58,264 bases of DNA, taken from positions 1 to 58,264 of the forward strand of contig NZ_CAJHBU010000022.1 of NCBI RefSeq assembly GCF_904846715.1, in the 5' to 3' direction. Position 1 is the stretch's first letter. Every line of letters starts with the position of its first letter. The translations under genes and the position numbers were made by a program. Under the pieces are notes generated by a model. It searched no databases. It saw only the letters and a program-made list of their open reading frames with translations, and was not told the origin of the DNA. The stretch comes from Psychrobacter vallis. GTDB taxonomy: Bacteria; Pseudomonadota; Gammaproteobacteria; Pseudomonadales; Moraxellaceae. Of this stretch, positions 27,041 to 37,081 are shown piece after piece.

Positions 27041-28294
27041 ATGACCCAGCTAACTGCCAATTCTGAATCTTCTGACACAACTTTTAACCACACTACATCC
27101 TCCCTTAACTCTTTCGCCCCGCGTCTCCTCGATTGGTTTGCCGAAAATGGTCGCCATGATTTGCCATGGCAACAGCATCAGACCGACACTCCCAATCCTT
27201 ATATCGTTTGGCTATCAGAAGTCATGCTCCAGCAAACACAAGTCACCACCGTGCTACCCTACTTTGCGCGTTTTATGGACACATTTCCGACCGTACAAGA
27301 TTTAGCCGCTGCCGAGTGGGATGTGGTCGCCGAGCATTGGGCAGGGCTTGGCTACTATGCGCGCGCGCGTAATTTGCATAAAGGGGCTAAGCAGTTGGTC
27401 GAGGTTATCGATGAGACAGGAGATTTCCCACAGACTTTAGCAGGCTGGGAGGCGATTTCTGGCGTTGGGCCATCGACTGCTGGCGCGATTATGGCGATGG
27501 GATTACATCGTTATGGCGTCATCTGCGATGGTAACGTCAAACGTGTCTTGACGCGCTGGGCGGCCATCGATGGTGACATTACCAAATCTGCGACGACCAA
27601 AGAGCTATGGGCACTCGCTGAGCGTTTGACCCCAATAGAGAATTCAGGCTTATTTGCGCAAGCGATGATGGATATGGGCGCGACCTTATGTACGCGTAGC
27701 AAGCCTGCTTGTCTATTATGTCCATTAAAAGATGATTGCTTAGCACATGCTGAGGGACGCGAAACGGACTATCCAGTTAAGGCAAAAAAGCAGCCCAAAC
27801 CTAGTAAGTTTAGTGACGCGTTGCTAATAGAAGGTGCAAGTGATGACATACTGTGGCTACAACGTCCTGATAACGGTATCTGGGGCGGACTGTGGAGTTT
27901 ACCATTGCAGTTCATCGAAAAAATCACAGGAAAAGCGACTGTCATAGTACAAGATACTAGCCTTGATAAACCGCTAGATGTACGTAGTGATGAAAAAGTA
28001 TACGAAGCAGAATTTACCACTGCTGAGCAGATTATCAATGAATGGCTGATAGAAAACAAATTGGTCGCAGCATCGACCAGTCGCACATTGCTAGATGACG
28101 ATCCTATCAAGCATTCACTGACGCATTTTCACTGGTATCTGACACCGCGTAAACTAACGATTGACGCTAAGCAAATAAACGTGCTGAGTGAGAAATTAGC
28201 CGCAGCTGATATAGTCTTTAAATGGTTATCAGAACAAAAAGCGCAAGACAGTTTAGGACTGCCTCGCGCTATGATAAAAATTATTGAGCATTAA
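27041..28294 (+). CDS. mutY: A/G-specific adenine DNA glycosylase
   Basis: MutY removes adenine mispaired with 8-oxoguanine. It is 417 residues long, with a polar 25-residue N-terminal extension. The helix-hairpin-helix segment reads ISGVGPSTAGAIMAMG, with Pro where Arg is more usual. The catalytic Asp lies in CDGNVKRVL. The iron-sulfur cluster ligands form C-x6-C-x2-C-x5-C (CTRSKPACLLCPLKDDC). The C-terminal part is a Nudix-like 8-oxoG recognition domain (DNGIWGGLWSLP). TATAAT at 27002-27007 is a plausible -10 box. Confidence 0.95.
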   Translation: MTQLTANSESSDTTFNHTTSSLNSFAPRLLDWFAENGRHDLPWQQHQTDTPNPYIVWLSEVMLQQTQVTTVLPYFARFMDTFPTVQDLAAAEWDVVAEHWAGLGYYARARNLHKGAKQLVEVIDETGDFPQTLAGWEAISGVGPSTAGAIMAMGLHRYGVICDGNVKRVLTRWAAIDGDITKSATTKELWALAERLTPIENSGLFAQAMMDMGATLCTRSKPACLLCPLKDDCLAHAEGRETDYPVKAKKQPKPSKFSDALLIEGASDDILWLQRPDNGIWGGLWSLPLQFIEKITGKATVIVQDTSLDKPLDVRSDEKVYEAEFTTAEQIINEWLIENKLVAASTSRTLLDDDPIKHSLTHFHWYLTPRKLTIDAKQINVLSEKLAAADIVFKWLSEQKAQDSLGLPRAMIKIIEH

Positions 28295-28328
28295 ATTCAG
28301 AATCGATAATAAAACTTTAACTGTAAAC

Positions 28329-28369
28329 TCTAAGCGCTATTTTTAAAGGTAGGGCTTAGAACTTTTTTA
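28329..28369 (+). terminator. Probable terminator of mutY
   Basis: TCTAAGC and GCTTAGA form the base of a stem with a bulged upper part, followed by ACTTTTTT. Confidence 0.7.
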
Positions 28370-28414
28370 TCATTGAGCGTTCTGAATTTTAAGACAGACC
28401 TTTAAGGCTGGCCT

Positions 28415-29317
28415 CTAGGACTTGGGCACACGCAAACGCATCAAGCCTTCTTGTTGTACCGTGGCAACCAGCTTGCCGTCCTGCCAAAACTGACCATGAT
28501 TTAGACCTTTGGCGTTAGATGTGGTATCACTCCACATGTCATATAGCATCCATTTATTTAAATCAAAATCACGGTGGAAATGCATCGAATGATCGATACT
28601 GGCAGCTTGCAAACCGCTGGTCATAAAGCTGACACCGTGTGACATTAGCCCTGTGCCTACCAAATAGAAGTCCGACGAAAATGCCAATAAAGCTTGCTGA
28701 ATAGCCGCAGGCTGATTGCCCAGCTCGCGGATACGTAACCAGTTAGCCTGCTTAGGTTTCATCGGCTCTGGATGGATAGGGTCACGCGGCTTAACAGGTT
28801 TTATTTCCACATGACGACGACGCATAAAGCGTGCTTTGAGCGCCTCTGGCACTTTGCCCACATACTCTTCTTTTAAATCCTGCTCGGCCAGCAAATCTTC
28901 AGGTGGCGGATAAACGGGCATGTCTTCTTGGTACTCCAAACCCTCTTCCATCGGTGAAAACGATGCAATCATCGAAAATATGACTTGCTCGACGGGCGGC
29001 TTACCACGCATTTCTTTGTATTGAATGGCGGTCACTTCGCGCGCAGACAGACTGCGGCCGTCACGCAAGCGGCGCACTTGATAAATAACTGGCTGATTGA
29101 TGTCACCACCACGCAAAAAATACCCATGCAATGAATGACAAGGCTTGTCTTTATCCAGTGTATGCGCCGCCGCCATAATCGCTTGCGCCAGCACTTGCCC
29201 GCCAAAAATACGACTGCCAACATAGTCATGGCTCTTCCCTTCAAAGACATCAGGGGTCACTTCGATAAGCGCTACGGTAGTCAGCAGCTCATCAATCAGT
29301 TGCGAATAATCGGACAT
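28415..29317 (-). CDS. tesB: Acyl-CoA thioesterase II
   Basis: TesB hydrolyses medium- and long-chain acyl-CoA to fatty acid and CoA in the cytoplasm. The 300-residue protein has the double hotdog architecture; the N-terminal domain includes RIFGGQVLAQAI and HSLHGYFLRGG, the C-terminal one SIDHSMHFHRDFDLNKWMLYD with the catalytic Asp region. LNHGQFWQDGKLVATVQQEGLMR is the typical ending. The start at 29317 is good. The gene is monocistronic and converges with mutY. Confidence 0.95.
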   Translation of the reverse strand: MSDYSQLIDELLTTVALIEVTPDVFEGKSHDYVGSRIFGGQVLAQAIMAAAHTLDKDKPCHSLHGYFLRGGDINQPVIYQVRRLRDGRSLSAREVTAIQYKEMRGKPPVEQVIFSMIASFSPMEEGLEYQEDMPVYPPPEDLLAEQDLKEEYVGKVPEALKARFMRRRHVEIKPVKPRDPIHPEPMKPKQANWLRIRELGNQPAAIQQALLAFSSDFYLVGTGLMSHGVSFMTSGLQAASIDHSMHFHRDFDLNKWMLYDMWSDTTSNAKGLNHGQFWQDGKLVATVQQEGLMRLRVPKS

Positions 29318-29704
29318 GACGATATGTTTCCTTATTTTTACAAAAAACGCCCAGCACCCAGCGATATCAATATAATTATGATATTGCGACAGCTCCTTTG
29401 CGTTTGAATTTAAAATAATATGAAATCACTTGCTAACCATACACAAGCGAGATTTTAGAACAGGAAATACAGTCATAGCAGTGCTATCACTCAGTATTTG
29501 TTACTTAGGCATTTGTTACAAATTAGCAAGGTAAACATCTTACCCAATATTGATGGCTTTGACTAGAGACTAACCGCTTACTTGTAAGTATCGCTCGGCT
29601 TATTTAACCGAAGCAATACAAAATAAAAAATCGATAAAAACCGTATTCAACATAAAAAACGAGATGTCTTCTGATACACCTCGTTTTTTATCATTCTCAC
29701 AAAC
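29318..29704. other. Intergenic between rapA and tesB
   Basis: 387 bp with the rapA terminator at 29654-29690 and presumably the tesB promoter. No gene or repeat copy is recognised. Confidence 0.5.
29654..29690 (-). terminator. Terminator of rapA
   Basis: AAAAAACGAG and CTCGTTTTTT form the stem, extended by TGT and ACA-type pairing. The minus-strand T-tract ends the rapA transcript. Confidence 0.85.
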
Positions 29705-32593
29705 TTATGGCTTTACTGCTACCAGTACACGAATAGAATCTGGTACTAAAGATAAATTGCCTAACGCTTGCTCGCCTTGGGCTTTTAGCTGCTCTAAGCG
29801 TTCGATTTCTGCAGGACGCACGTTAGGATTGATGGTCTGTAGATGCTTTAGGCGTTTGATTTCACGTGACCACTGTTGGCTAAAGCGCTCACTCGCTTGC
29901 TCACCAATCTCCACCAACTGCTGGCGGGCGATGTCTTCGGCTTCATAATAGCGCTGCTCAATCACGTCGCCACGTGCTTTGATCACTTGGCGTGCACGGT
30001 TTTTATCCAAACGATCGATATGTGGCATAATCATATCGGCACTGATACGTGCGGATAAATCACTGCCCTGCTCACTGATAAAGACACGGATATTTTGCGT
30101 GGTTAAGGTCGCTGGTAAATTGAGCAATCTTGGCGCAATCGCTTCAACGCGGAAGTTCACTTCGAGTAGCACCATGCCTTGTGGCACAGCAGCGCTTTTT
30201 AGCATTGCAACCGTGGTATTACCAAAGGTGCTGGTACTCGCCAGCTCATAGATGGCGCGCATCAGAGGATGTTCATGCGTGATAAACTCGATATCTTCAC
30301 GCTGCAACGCTTGCTCACGCTCAAATGTCAAAGTCATACCGTCTTCATCACCCAGCGGTAAGCCATCGATATAATCACTAATCTCGGTGCTATCAATCGG
30401 GGCAATAACCCACGAGCCATCACGTTGGATATTGTGATCGATATTGGCTGAGGCAAAAAAGCGCTCAATAAACTGTGGTAATAGATTGTGTCCATCAAAA
30501 TCACGCATGGCATCGGCAATACGACCAGCGACACGCGGGCGGCACGAGTTATACTCTAACAAGCGATCGCGACCCGCTTGTAGCTGTGCTTCCAGCCCCA
30601 ATCGCGTTTGTAGCGCTGCTGCGATGACGTCTTGTAACGTCGTACGATTATCGGCGGTATCGGCACCTTCAAGCATTGGTTTTAGTTCTTGAATAAACTG
30701 CTCTTGCACGCTTTGCGCCGTTGGTGAAATCTGATTGAACATATTCAAGGCATTGTTATACCATTGATAAAGACGCTCTTGCGCCGTGCCTTGGACATAC
30801 GGCACATGCAACATAATTTGCTGCGTTTGTCCGATACGATCTAGGCGACCGATTCGCTGCTCTAGCGTATCCGGATTGGCGGGCAAATCCCATAGTATCA
30901 ACTGGCTGGCAAACTGGAAGTTACGACCTTCTGAGCCAATCTCTGAACACAATAATATCTGCGCGCCTTCGCTATCGGCAAAGAACGCTGCCGCTTGGTC
31001 ACGCTCAAGCAAGGTCATCTGTTCGGTAAAGATAGCGGTTTTAATACCTGCATGCAGACGCAATACCGCCTCTAAGCTCTCAACGGTCGCACCACTACGG
31101 GCAATCAACAAGACCTTTTTATGCTTAAGCTCGCCTCGCAAGATATCAATCAACCAAGACACGCGTGGGTCGTCTTCTAGCCAGCCGCCATCCGGCTGGT
31201 TCTCTTCGCCCCACAGCTGCTCGCGCAATTTGCCGTTGGTTTGATAGCTGTCTTTCCATGCCTCGGGTAATGGCAGTGGATACGGCTGACTGCTACGACC
31301 ATAAAACCCTTTTACACTTTCACGCGTATTACGGAATAAAATACGACCAGTACCATGACGATCGAGCAACTCATTGAGCGCATAGGTACGCAATTTTTCA
31401 TCGTCATTAATCGCTGCCAACTCGTCAATACTGATATCCAGTAGACTGCTTAACGCGGCAATTTGCCCATCGCTTACGGGCTTATCTTCTATTAACACGC
31501 CAGCGACGGCTGCTGTTTCAGCAAAGGCTTGTTGACCATCGATAAATTCATCCAAATCATCAAAGCGATCCGGATCTAACAGGCGCAAACGCGCAAAATG
31601 GCTTTGGGCACCAAGCTGCTCAGGGGTCGCGGTCAATAGCATGACGCCTGGTGTTTCTTCGGCAAAATCTGCAATCAAGTCGTACTTATCATTGCCGCCT
31701 TGCGCCTCATCCCAATGCAAATGGTGTGCCTCATCGACGACCAACAAATCAAACCCAGCTTCCATCGCTTGATCATACAAATCAGGATGGTCAAGCAACA
31801 GATCCATACCAGCGATAATACATTGCTCAGTAGCAAAGACGTTTTGCTCAGGGTCGTGCTCTTTAATCGCGGCGGTACGCACCAAATCAAACAAGGCAAA
31901 GTTTAGGTTAAAACGACGGCGCAGCTCAATCATCCACTGATATTGCAGACTGTCTGGCACGAGAATAAGCACACGCTCAGCCTTACCAGTCAATAACTGC
32001 TGATGAATAATCAAACCCGCTTCAATGGTCTTGCCCAAGCCCACTTCATCCGCCAGTAAGACACGCGGCGCGATGCGTTTGCCGACTTCATGCGCGATAT
32101 AGAGCTGATGCTCAATAATATCGACACGTGCACCCATCAAACCTTTGAGCGGATGACCTGCCAGCGCTGACTGCATACGCAAAATATCTTGGCGCAGCTC
32201 ATACCAATCGCCACGTTCAATGCGACCAGCTAGCAAACGCTCAAGCGGTTTTGCGAGCGTAATATTGGCCGCTAGCCGCGTCTCCATGATGCCTCTTTCG
32301 TGCTCATCGACCCCGTACTTGAGTACGCCCATGACTTCATCGACAGCATTGACCGTATAGCACTTGCCATCTTGGTCGTAGATGCTATCGCCTACTTTGA
32401 ACACTACGCGTGATAGTGGCGCAGAGTTTTTGGCATAGACGCGTGTTTCTTCGCTTTGAGGAAATAAAATATGGACACATCGGTCATCGACATCGATGAC
32501 CACACCTAAGCCCAGCTCGGACTCCGTATCAGATAAATAACGTTGACCAACGGCAAATTCGGTGCTGTGCAATGAAGCGATAGAGATAGTCAT
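29705..32593 (-). CDS. rapA: RNA polymerase-associated ATPase RapA
   Basis: RapA is a SWI/SNF-type ATPase that binds RNA polymerase and helps recycle it after termination. The 962 residues match the E. coli length (968). An N-terminal tudor-like region comes first, then helicase motif I (LADEVGLGKTIEAG), the DEAH box (VVDEAHHLHW) and the C-terminal helicase half (ERDQAAAFF, ILLCSEIGSEGRNFQFA, QRIGRLDRIGQ). The protein ends in a long helical region. It is a single-gene unit, divergent from the dehydrogenase gene. Confidence 0.97.
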   Translation of the reverse strand: MTISIASLHSTEFAVGQRYLSDTESELGLGVVIDVDDRCVHILFPQSEETRVYAKNSAPLSRVVFKVGDSIYDQDGKCYTVNAVDEVMGVLKYGVDEHERGIMETRLAANITLAKPLERLLAGRIERGDWYELRQDILRMQSALAGHPLKGLMGARVDIIEHQLYIAHEVGKRIAPRVLLADEVGLGKTIEAGLIIHQQLLTGKAERVLILVPDSLQYQWMIELRRRFNLNFALFDLVRTAAIKEHDPEQNVFATEQCIIAGMDLLLDHPDLYDQAMEAGFDLLVVDEAHHLHWDEAQGGNDKYDLIADFAEETPGVMLLTATPEQLGAQSHFARLRLLDPDRFDDLDEFIDGQQAFAETAAVAGVLIEDKPVSDGQIAALSSLLDISIDELAAINDDEKLRTYALNELLDRHGTGRILFRNTRESVKGFYGRSSQPYPLPLPEAWKDSYQTNGKLREQLWGEENQPDGGWLEDDPRVSWLIDILRGELKHKKVLLIARSGATVESLEAVLRLHAGIKTAIFTEQMTLLERDQAAAFFADSEGAQILLCSEIGSEGRNFQFASQLILWDLPANPDTLEQRIGRLDRIGQTQQIMLHVPYVQGTAQERLYQWYNNALNMFNQISPTAQSVQEQFIQELKPMLEGADTADNRTTLQDVIAAALQTRLGLEAQLQAGRDRLLEYNSCRPRVAGRIADAMRDFDGHNLLPQFIERFFASANIDHNIQRDGSWVIAPIDSTEISDYIDGLPLGDEDGMTLTFEREQALQREDIEFITHEHPLMRAIYELASTSTFGNTTVAMLKSAAVPQGMVLLEVNFRVEAIAPRLLNLPATLTTQNIRVFISEQGSDLSARISADMIMPHIDRLDKNRARQVIKARGDVIEQRYYEAEDIARQQLVEIGEQASERFSQQWSREIKRLKHLQTINPNVRPAEIERLEQLKAQGEQALGNLSLVPDSIRVLVAVKP

Positions 32594-32829
32594 AGGGCGA
32601 TGTCTTTTGTACTCAGATGATAAGAAGATAGATAGCTATGATGGCTATAATACGGCTAAAGTGACTCACGCAGCATTACATCAAAAGACGTGCGCGCGAT
32701 GCTGTAATATAAAACAAGCCAGCCGTTAAACCGAACCATTATATAACGTTAGCGGCTAGATGAGTGCGTTAAGTTGAATTTTCAAGAGAGGGCTTACGAT
32801 AGCCATTGATATTATAAGATATTTGGCAA

Positions 32830-32863
32830 ATTCGTTTTTGACTAAGATTCGTTTTTGACTAAG
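32830..32863. repeat. 17-bp perfect tandem duplication
   Basis: The unit ATTCGTTTTTGACTAAG occurs twice head to tail. Each unit carries TTGACT, so the duplication doubles a potential -35 box. Confidence 0.8.
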
Positions 32864-32882
32864 AACTTTCACGTGCTACATT
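32838..32882 (+). promoter_or_regulatory. Putative promoter of the 2-hydroxyacid dehydrogenase gene
   Basis: TTGACT (32855-32860) is followed after 16 bases by TACATT (32877-32882). A second TTGACT lies 17 bases further upstream. Start of the gene is 47 bp downstream. Confidence 0.45.
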
Positions 32883-32929
32883 AAGACGCTCATCACTCTC
32901 GACATCAAAACAATAACTAAGGATGACTC

Positions 32930-33874
32930 ATGCAAGCGGTTTTTTTAGATAAAGGCACTTTCTCTGATGGCATTGACTTGCCAGCACCGGCAGGAGTGAG
33001 CGATTACGTCACTTATAATGACACGCCAAAAGACACTAATTTCATAATTGAACGCTGCAAGGACGCAGACATTATCATTACCAATAAGGTTCAAATTGGC
33101 GCTGATGTGATTGCAAGCTTGCCCAAACTCAAGCTGATCCAATTGACTGCCACAGGAATGAATAACGTCGATCAAGACGCTTGTGACAAGCATGATGTTA
33201 CACTTTATAATGTCGCTGGTTATGCGGTCAAAAGCGTCCCTGAACACACCTTTATGCTGATGCTGATGGCGATGCGCGCAAGTATTCATTATCATCAAAA
33301 AGTCGCTGATGGCACATGGCTGGCAAATGGTAATTTTTGTTTGCTTGATATCCCGCTGATAGATTTGGAAAATAAAACGTTGGGTATCATTGGCGTGGGT
33401 ACAATTGGCAAACGTGTTACCGAAATTGCCCGCGCTTTTGGCATGACCGTATTATGGGCGGAGCATCAAGGACAAACGCCGCGTAACGATAACTATACAG
33501 CATTCGATGAGGTACTCGCTCGTGCTGATGTTATCACCCTACATTGCCCATTGGACGAAAACACCCAGCATCTCATCAACAAAGACACTTTGGCAAAAAT
33601 GACAAAGCAGCCACTTATCGTCAATGTCGCGCGCGGCGGTATCGTCGATAGTCAAGCCTTAACTGATGCGATCAATAGTGAGCAAATCATCGGCTATGCC
33701 AGCGACGTATTTGAACAAGAACCCATCACAAATGACGATCCTTTACTGACTCTTGCCAATCATCCACGCGTCATATTTAGTCCGCACAATGCTTGGGGCA
33801 GTAAAAGCGCGCAGGAGACCTTATGGCAAATGCTCAGCAAGCAAGTGACTGAGTTTATTGATGAGCAACCATAA
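32930..33874 (+). CDS. D-2-hydroxyacid dehydrogenase
   Basis: The 314-residue NAD(P)-dependent oxidoreductase is close in pattern to glycerate/hydroxypyruvate dehydrogenases (HprA-like). The nucleotide-binding motif reads GIIGVGTIGKRV. Catalytic Arg (NVARGGIVD), Glu (FEQEP) and His (SPHNAWGS) are present. It probably reduces hydroxypyruvate or glyoxylate, or a related 2-keto acid; substrate is an inference. It starts after AAGGATGACTC and is convergent with the flavin monooxygenase gene. Confidence 0.9.
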   Translation: MQAVFLDKGTFSDGIDLPAPAGVSDYVTYNDTPKDTNFIIERCKDADIIITNKVQIGADVIASLPKLKLIQLTATGMNNVDQDACDKHDVTLYNVAGYAVKSVPEHTFMLMLMAMRASIHYHQKVADGTWLANGNFCLLDIPLIDLENKTLGIIGVGTIGKRVTEIARAFGMTVLWAEHQGQTPRNDNYTAFDEVLARADVITLHCPLDENTQHLINKDTLAKMTKQPLIVNVARGGIVDSQALTDAINSEQIIGYASDVFEQEPITNDDPLLTLANHPRVIFSPHNAWGSKSAQETLWQMLSKQVTEFIDEQP

Positions 33875-33905
33875 AAGTTAACGACACAAGCATTAGCGAC
33901 TTGGT

Positions 33906-34051
33906 TATAGGCAAGTGAATATAAACGAGAGTCAGCAGCACTGGGATAAATTTTGCGAAGCCTCTGTCGCCATAGGCACAGCAAGCAAGGAAAATTTGTA
34001 CCAGTTCTGCATAATAGTATTCTGTAGCTGTTTGGTTCGCTATCGACTATT
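33906..34051 (-). repeat. TATAGTC element, full copy F
   Basis: 146-bp inverted copy between convergent genes, TATAGGC to GACTATT. Arms GCAGCACTGGGATAAATTTT and AAAATTTGTACCAGTTCTGC pair. The inner core also pairs, CTGT with ACAG and GCC with GGC around TAT on the reverse strand. Confidence 0.87.
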
Positions 34052-34111
34052 TTATTAACTCAGTTACTGTTCAAATTAGTTACTATTTAACTCAGTTATT
34101 GTTATTTGGTA

Positions 34112-35740
34112 CTAGCGACTAAATTGTAGCCAGTCATCTTTTATTTTACGGTATTTGAGCATCACGCGGTCGCTGAGATAATTGTTGGTCACGTACCAAG
34201 GATAGCGATCGCCTTGCTTGGGCAGTCTATCCTTTCCTCGCGTCACATACCCTGCCGATAGTGCGCCCATGACCGTATCTGGTTGCATGTGCGCCTCAGC
34301 GTGTTCCGTCTTTGCACGCGGTAATGCCACTTGATAGCGGTGCTTGTGCATATAATCCATTAGGCGCATGACATACTGACATGCCAAGTCGATTTTTAGC
34401 GTCCATGAGGCATTGGTGTAGCCAAACAGTGCCACCATATTTGGCACGCCTTCAATCATGGTCGCCTTGTAGGTCATACGAGTCCCGATATCGACGGCAT
34501 GACCATCAATATATACGGCTGCACCGCCAAGCATTTGTATCTTTAGCCCAGTCGCAGTGACAATGATATCGGCATCGAGATGTTTGCCAGATTCGAGCAT
34601 AATGCCTGTCTTAGTAAAATGGCGAATCTGATCCGTCACTATGTCAGCGCGTTCACCGTGTAAGGCTTGGAATAAATCACCATCTGGCACCGCACAAAGC
34701 CTTTCATCCCAAGGATTATAATCGGGCACAAAATGCGCCACGTCCACATCGCTGCCTTTTAATTCAGTTTTAACCCCTCGTTTTAATAGTGCTTTCATGG
34801 CCTTGGGCGCAAAGACAGCCGCTCGGTAAGTACTTTGTTGCACCAACACATTGCGGACGCGCAGTAGCTTATAGGCTTGCTCTTTTGATAAAGGAGAAAA
34901 CTTACCAGATAGCCAGTCCAGCGCGTAATCATCGCCCGGTATACTGGCCACATACGTGGGCGAACGTTGCAATATGGTGACATGGCGCGCGCATTGCTCG
35001 CCAGTTTCGTCTACTAATGCAGGTAGCAACGTCATCGCGGTAGCACCACTACCGATAATGACTATTTTTTTGTCCTGATAATTCAGGTTTTGCCAATGCT
35101 GTGGATGGACAATGCGACCTTGGAACGCCTCTTCTTTGTCAAAATAAGGCCGATAGCCTTGCTCATAATCGTAATAGCCAGTTGCACCCACCACGAATTT
35201 GGCGGTTAAAGTAAATACTTCACCGTTACTATGATTTTTCACCATCGCCGTCCATTGCTGAGTCATACTTGACCAAGACAGCTGCTGCACTTCATGCTGA
35301 TAGCGAATATGCTCGGTAATACCAAATTCACGGGCTGTATCAGCGATATAACGTTTGATATCACTTCCTTTTGCCAACATCCTGTGGTCTAACCATGGAC
35401 GAAAACTATAGCCAAAGGTCAAGGCATCCGAGTCAGAGCGAATGCCCGGATAAGTAAATAAATCCCATGTTCCGCCCAAATCTGCTCGTTTTTCTAATAT
35501 CGCAAATCGTTGAGCCGTTTTTTGCTTGTGCGACTTGCTCTCGCGTTGCTTTGCTTTACTGGGTTTTTTATGACCAAACAACCCCTTGTGCTGTTGCTTT
35601 TGCAATCGACAGGCCATGCCTATACCAGCAATTCCTGCACCGATAATCAGCACTTCATAATCCGCTGGCGTATTCAGGGAAGGTTGCTTAAATTTAAGGC
35701 GATTTTTAACCGCCTTTTTGAAAGTAATAATATCAAGCAT
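34112..35740 (-). CDS. Flavin-containing monooxygenase (Baeyer-Villiger type)
   Basis: The 542-residue FAD/NADPH oxygenase inserts oxygen into ketones or oxidises nitrogen or sulfur; substrate is unknown. The FAD-binding motif GAGIAGIGMA is near residue 33, and a second Rossmann motif GSGATAMTLLPAL is in the middle. FQGRIVHPQHW fits the Baeyer-Villiger fingerprint FxGxxxHxxxW. A Lys-rich insertion (about residues 48-75) is unusual. The start ATG at 35738-35740 follows AAGGA by eight bases; a longer frame from 35812 has no site. No pathway partners are adjacent. Confidence 0.85.
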   Translation of the reverse strand: MLDIITFKKAVKNRLKFKQPSLNTPADYEVLIIGAGIAGIGMACRLQKQQHKGLFGHKKPSKAKQRESKSHKQKTAQRFAILEKRADLGGTWDLFTYPGIRSDSDALTFGYSFRPWLDHRMLAKGSDIKRYIADTAREFGITEHIRYQHEVQQLSWSSMTQQWTAMVKNHSNGEVFTLTAKFVVGATGYYDYEQGYRPYFDKEEAFQGRIVHPQHWQNLNYQDKKIVIIGSGATAMTLLPALVDETGEQCARHVTILQRSPTYVASIPGDDYALDWLSGKFSPLSKEQAYKLLRVRNVLVQQSTYRAAVFAPKAMKALLKRGVKTELKGSDVDVAHFVPDYNPWDERLCAVPDGDLFQALHGERADIVTDQIRHFTKTGIMLESGKHLDADIIVTATGLKIQMLGGAAVYIDGHAVDIGTRMTYKATMIEGVPNMVALFGYTNASWTLKIDLACQYVMRLMDYMHKHRYQVALPRAKTEHAEAHMQPDTVMGALSAGYVTRGKDRLPKQGDRYPWYVTNNYLSDRVMLKYRKIKDDWLQFSR

Positions 35741-35834
35741 ACTTTTCATCCTTGTAGTGGCATACATCCTTGTGTTTGCATAAGTGTTTTTACAGAATAC
35801 ATTTTTTAACAAGACCTACTCTAAAATAAGCGCA

Positions 35835-36548
35835 TTAAAAAGGGCTAGGACTTTCCCAATCCATCCATGCGCCAAGCGTGGGATGTTTAAGGCGCAGTTG
35901 CTGGGCATGTAAATTGAGCCTTGGGGCGATAGCCAATGCCTCGCCTTCCGCATAAATCGGATCCCCAATCATCACGTGACCGACATGTACCATGTGTACC
36001 CGTAGCTGATGACTACGTCCCGTCACTGGCTTTAACATGACGCGCGTGACTGTCTGACCGTTGATTTCTTCATGCGCCAGCACTTCGTATAAGGTTAATG
36101 CATGTTTTGGCCAGTCATGATCGACGATATGGCGTGGTTTAGTTGTCGGCTCGTAACGTACTGGCACGGATATCTCACCCGTTGCGCCCACGTTTTCCCA
36201 CTTGCCAAAGACACGTGCTTGGTATCTTTTTTGGGGCAATCTCTCAATAAACTGCTTACTGATATGGGTTTGTGCCGCGGCGTTTTTTGCAAAAATCAGC
36301 AATCCCGACGTATCCATATCAAGGCGATGAATCAGCTTGACCGCTGGATTGGCGCGCTCAAGTCGAGCCAGCAAACTCACCTTCAATGTTTTACCATCGA
36401 CACTCAACAGTCCTGCGGGCTTGTCGACTACCCAAATATCGTCGTCTTCATAGACGGTAATGTCTTGCGCAAATGCTCGAAAAAATTCAAACGGATAAGC
36501 ATTTTCTTGGGCGTTGAGGATAAGGGTTTCTTCATCAGTAAAAGGCAT
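35835..36548 (-). CDS. RluA family pseudouridine synthase
   Basis: This 237-residue protein isomerises uridine in rRNA or tRNA. The active-site motif HRLDMDTSG is at residues 74-82 with Asp77 catalytic. No S4 domain precedes the catalytic core, so it resembles the short RluA/TruC group. KPVTGRSHQLRVHMVHVGHVMIGDPIY is the conserved C-terminal core segment. Which RNA it modifies is uncertain. Its unit is divergent from trxA. Confidence 0.92.
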   Translation of the reverse strand: MPFTDEETLILNAQENAYPFEFFRAFAQDITVYEDDDIWVVDKPAGLLSVDGKTLKVSLLARLERANPAVKLIHRLDMDTSGLLIFAKNAAAQTHISKQFIERLPQKRYQARVFGKWENVGATGEISVPVRYEPTTKPRHIVDHDWPKHALTLYEVLAHEEINGQTVTRVMLKPVTGRSHQLRVHMVHVGHVMIGDPIYAEGEALAIAPRLNLHAQQLRLKHPTLGAWMDWESPSPF

Positions 36549-37081
36549 AAAACGGACTACTTATATAGTGGGCTATTTATATGAGTGAACAATCCTATGA
36601 AAGTCTCACTCAATTATGAATGACAATTTGCAGTTATGAATGCAATTTGAGCCGATCAATGATTTGAAGCGATGATATAGTCATTTCAGTATAAAAATGA
36701 GTCAGCAGGACTGGAATGCTTATCTCTAAACGAGAAGTTTCGTAGCATCAAGCTGCGTAGGCACAGCAAGCCAGAAACATTTATACCAGTTCAGCGTTGG
36801 CATATAATATATCTGTTTTATGTAGAATCAACTATAGCCATCAATAAAACAAGTGACAGACAAAACATAACCTGTGTCGTTGTGTTTCGATTTATTGTGC
36901 TAATCGTAATTGTTAAACAATTTAACCGGACTGACTCTGCCAAGCGTGAGCAAACATGTTAATATAATGGCACATTTTTACCACTTCTAAACGATTCTTT
37001 AACCAGTCACTGGCCTATTATTAAACCAATATGAGCCTCGGTGACTGGTCATAGAAATAATAAAACAAGAGAGATAAAATT
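36549..37081. other. Divergent region rluA-like gene / trxA
   Basis: 533 bp with repeat copy G and the trxA promoter region. TATAAT at 36963-36968 is a possible trxA -10 box, but no well-spaced -35 was seen. No gene is recognised. Confidence 0.5.
36676..36836 (-). repeat. TATAGTC element, full copy G (insertion subtype)
   Basis: 161-bp inverted copy from TATAGTC to AACTATA. It carries about 24 extra bases (36717-36740, including CTCTAAACGAGAAGTTT) next to the hairpin arm. Only copy H shares this insertion. Confidence 0.85.

Larger units (their letters stand above)
32594..32929. other. Divergent promoter region rapA / dehydrogenase
   Basis: 336 bp containing a 17-bp perfect tandem duplication (32830-32846 and 32847-32863) and a putative plus-strand promoter. 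No gene is seen. Confidence 0.5.

Noticed and set aside
36963..36968. Full promoter for trxA at TATAAT
   Set aside because: No -35 hexamer with acceptable spacing was found, so only the -10 box is mentioned.
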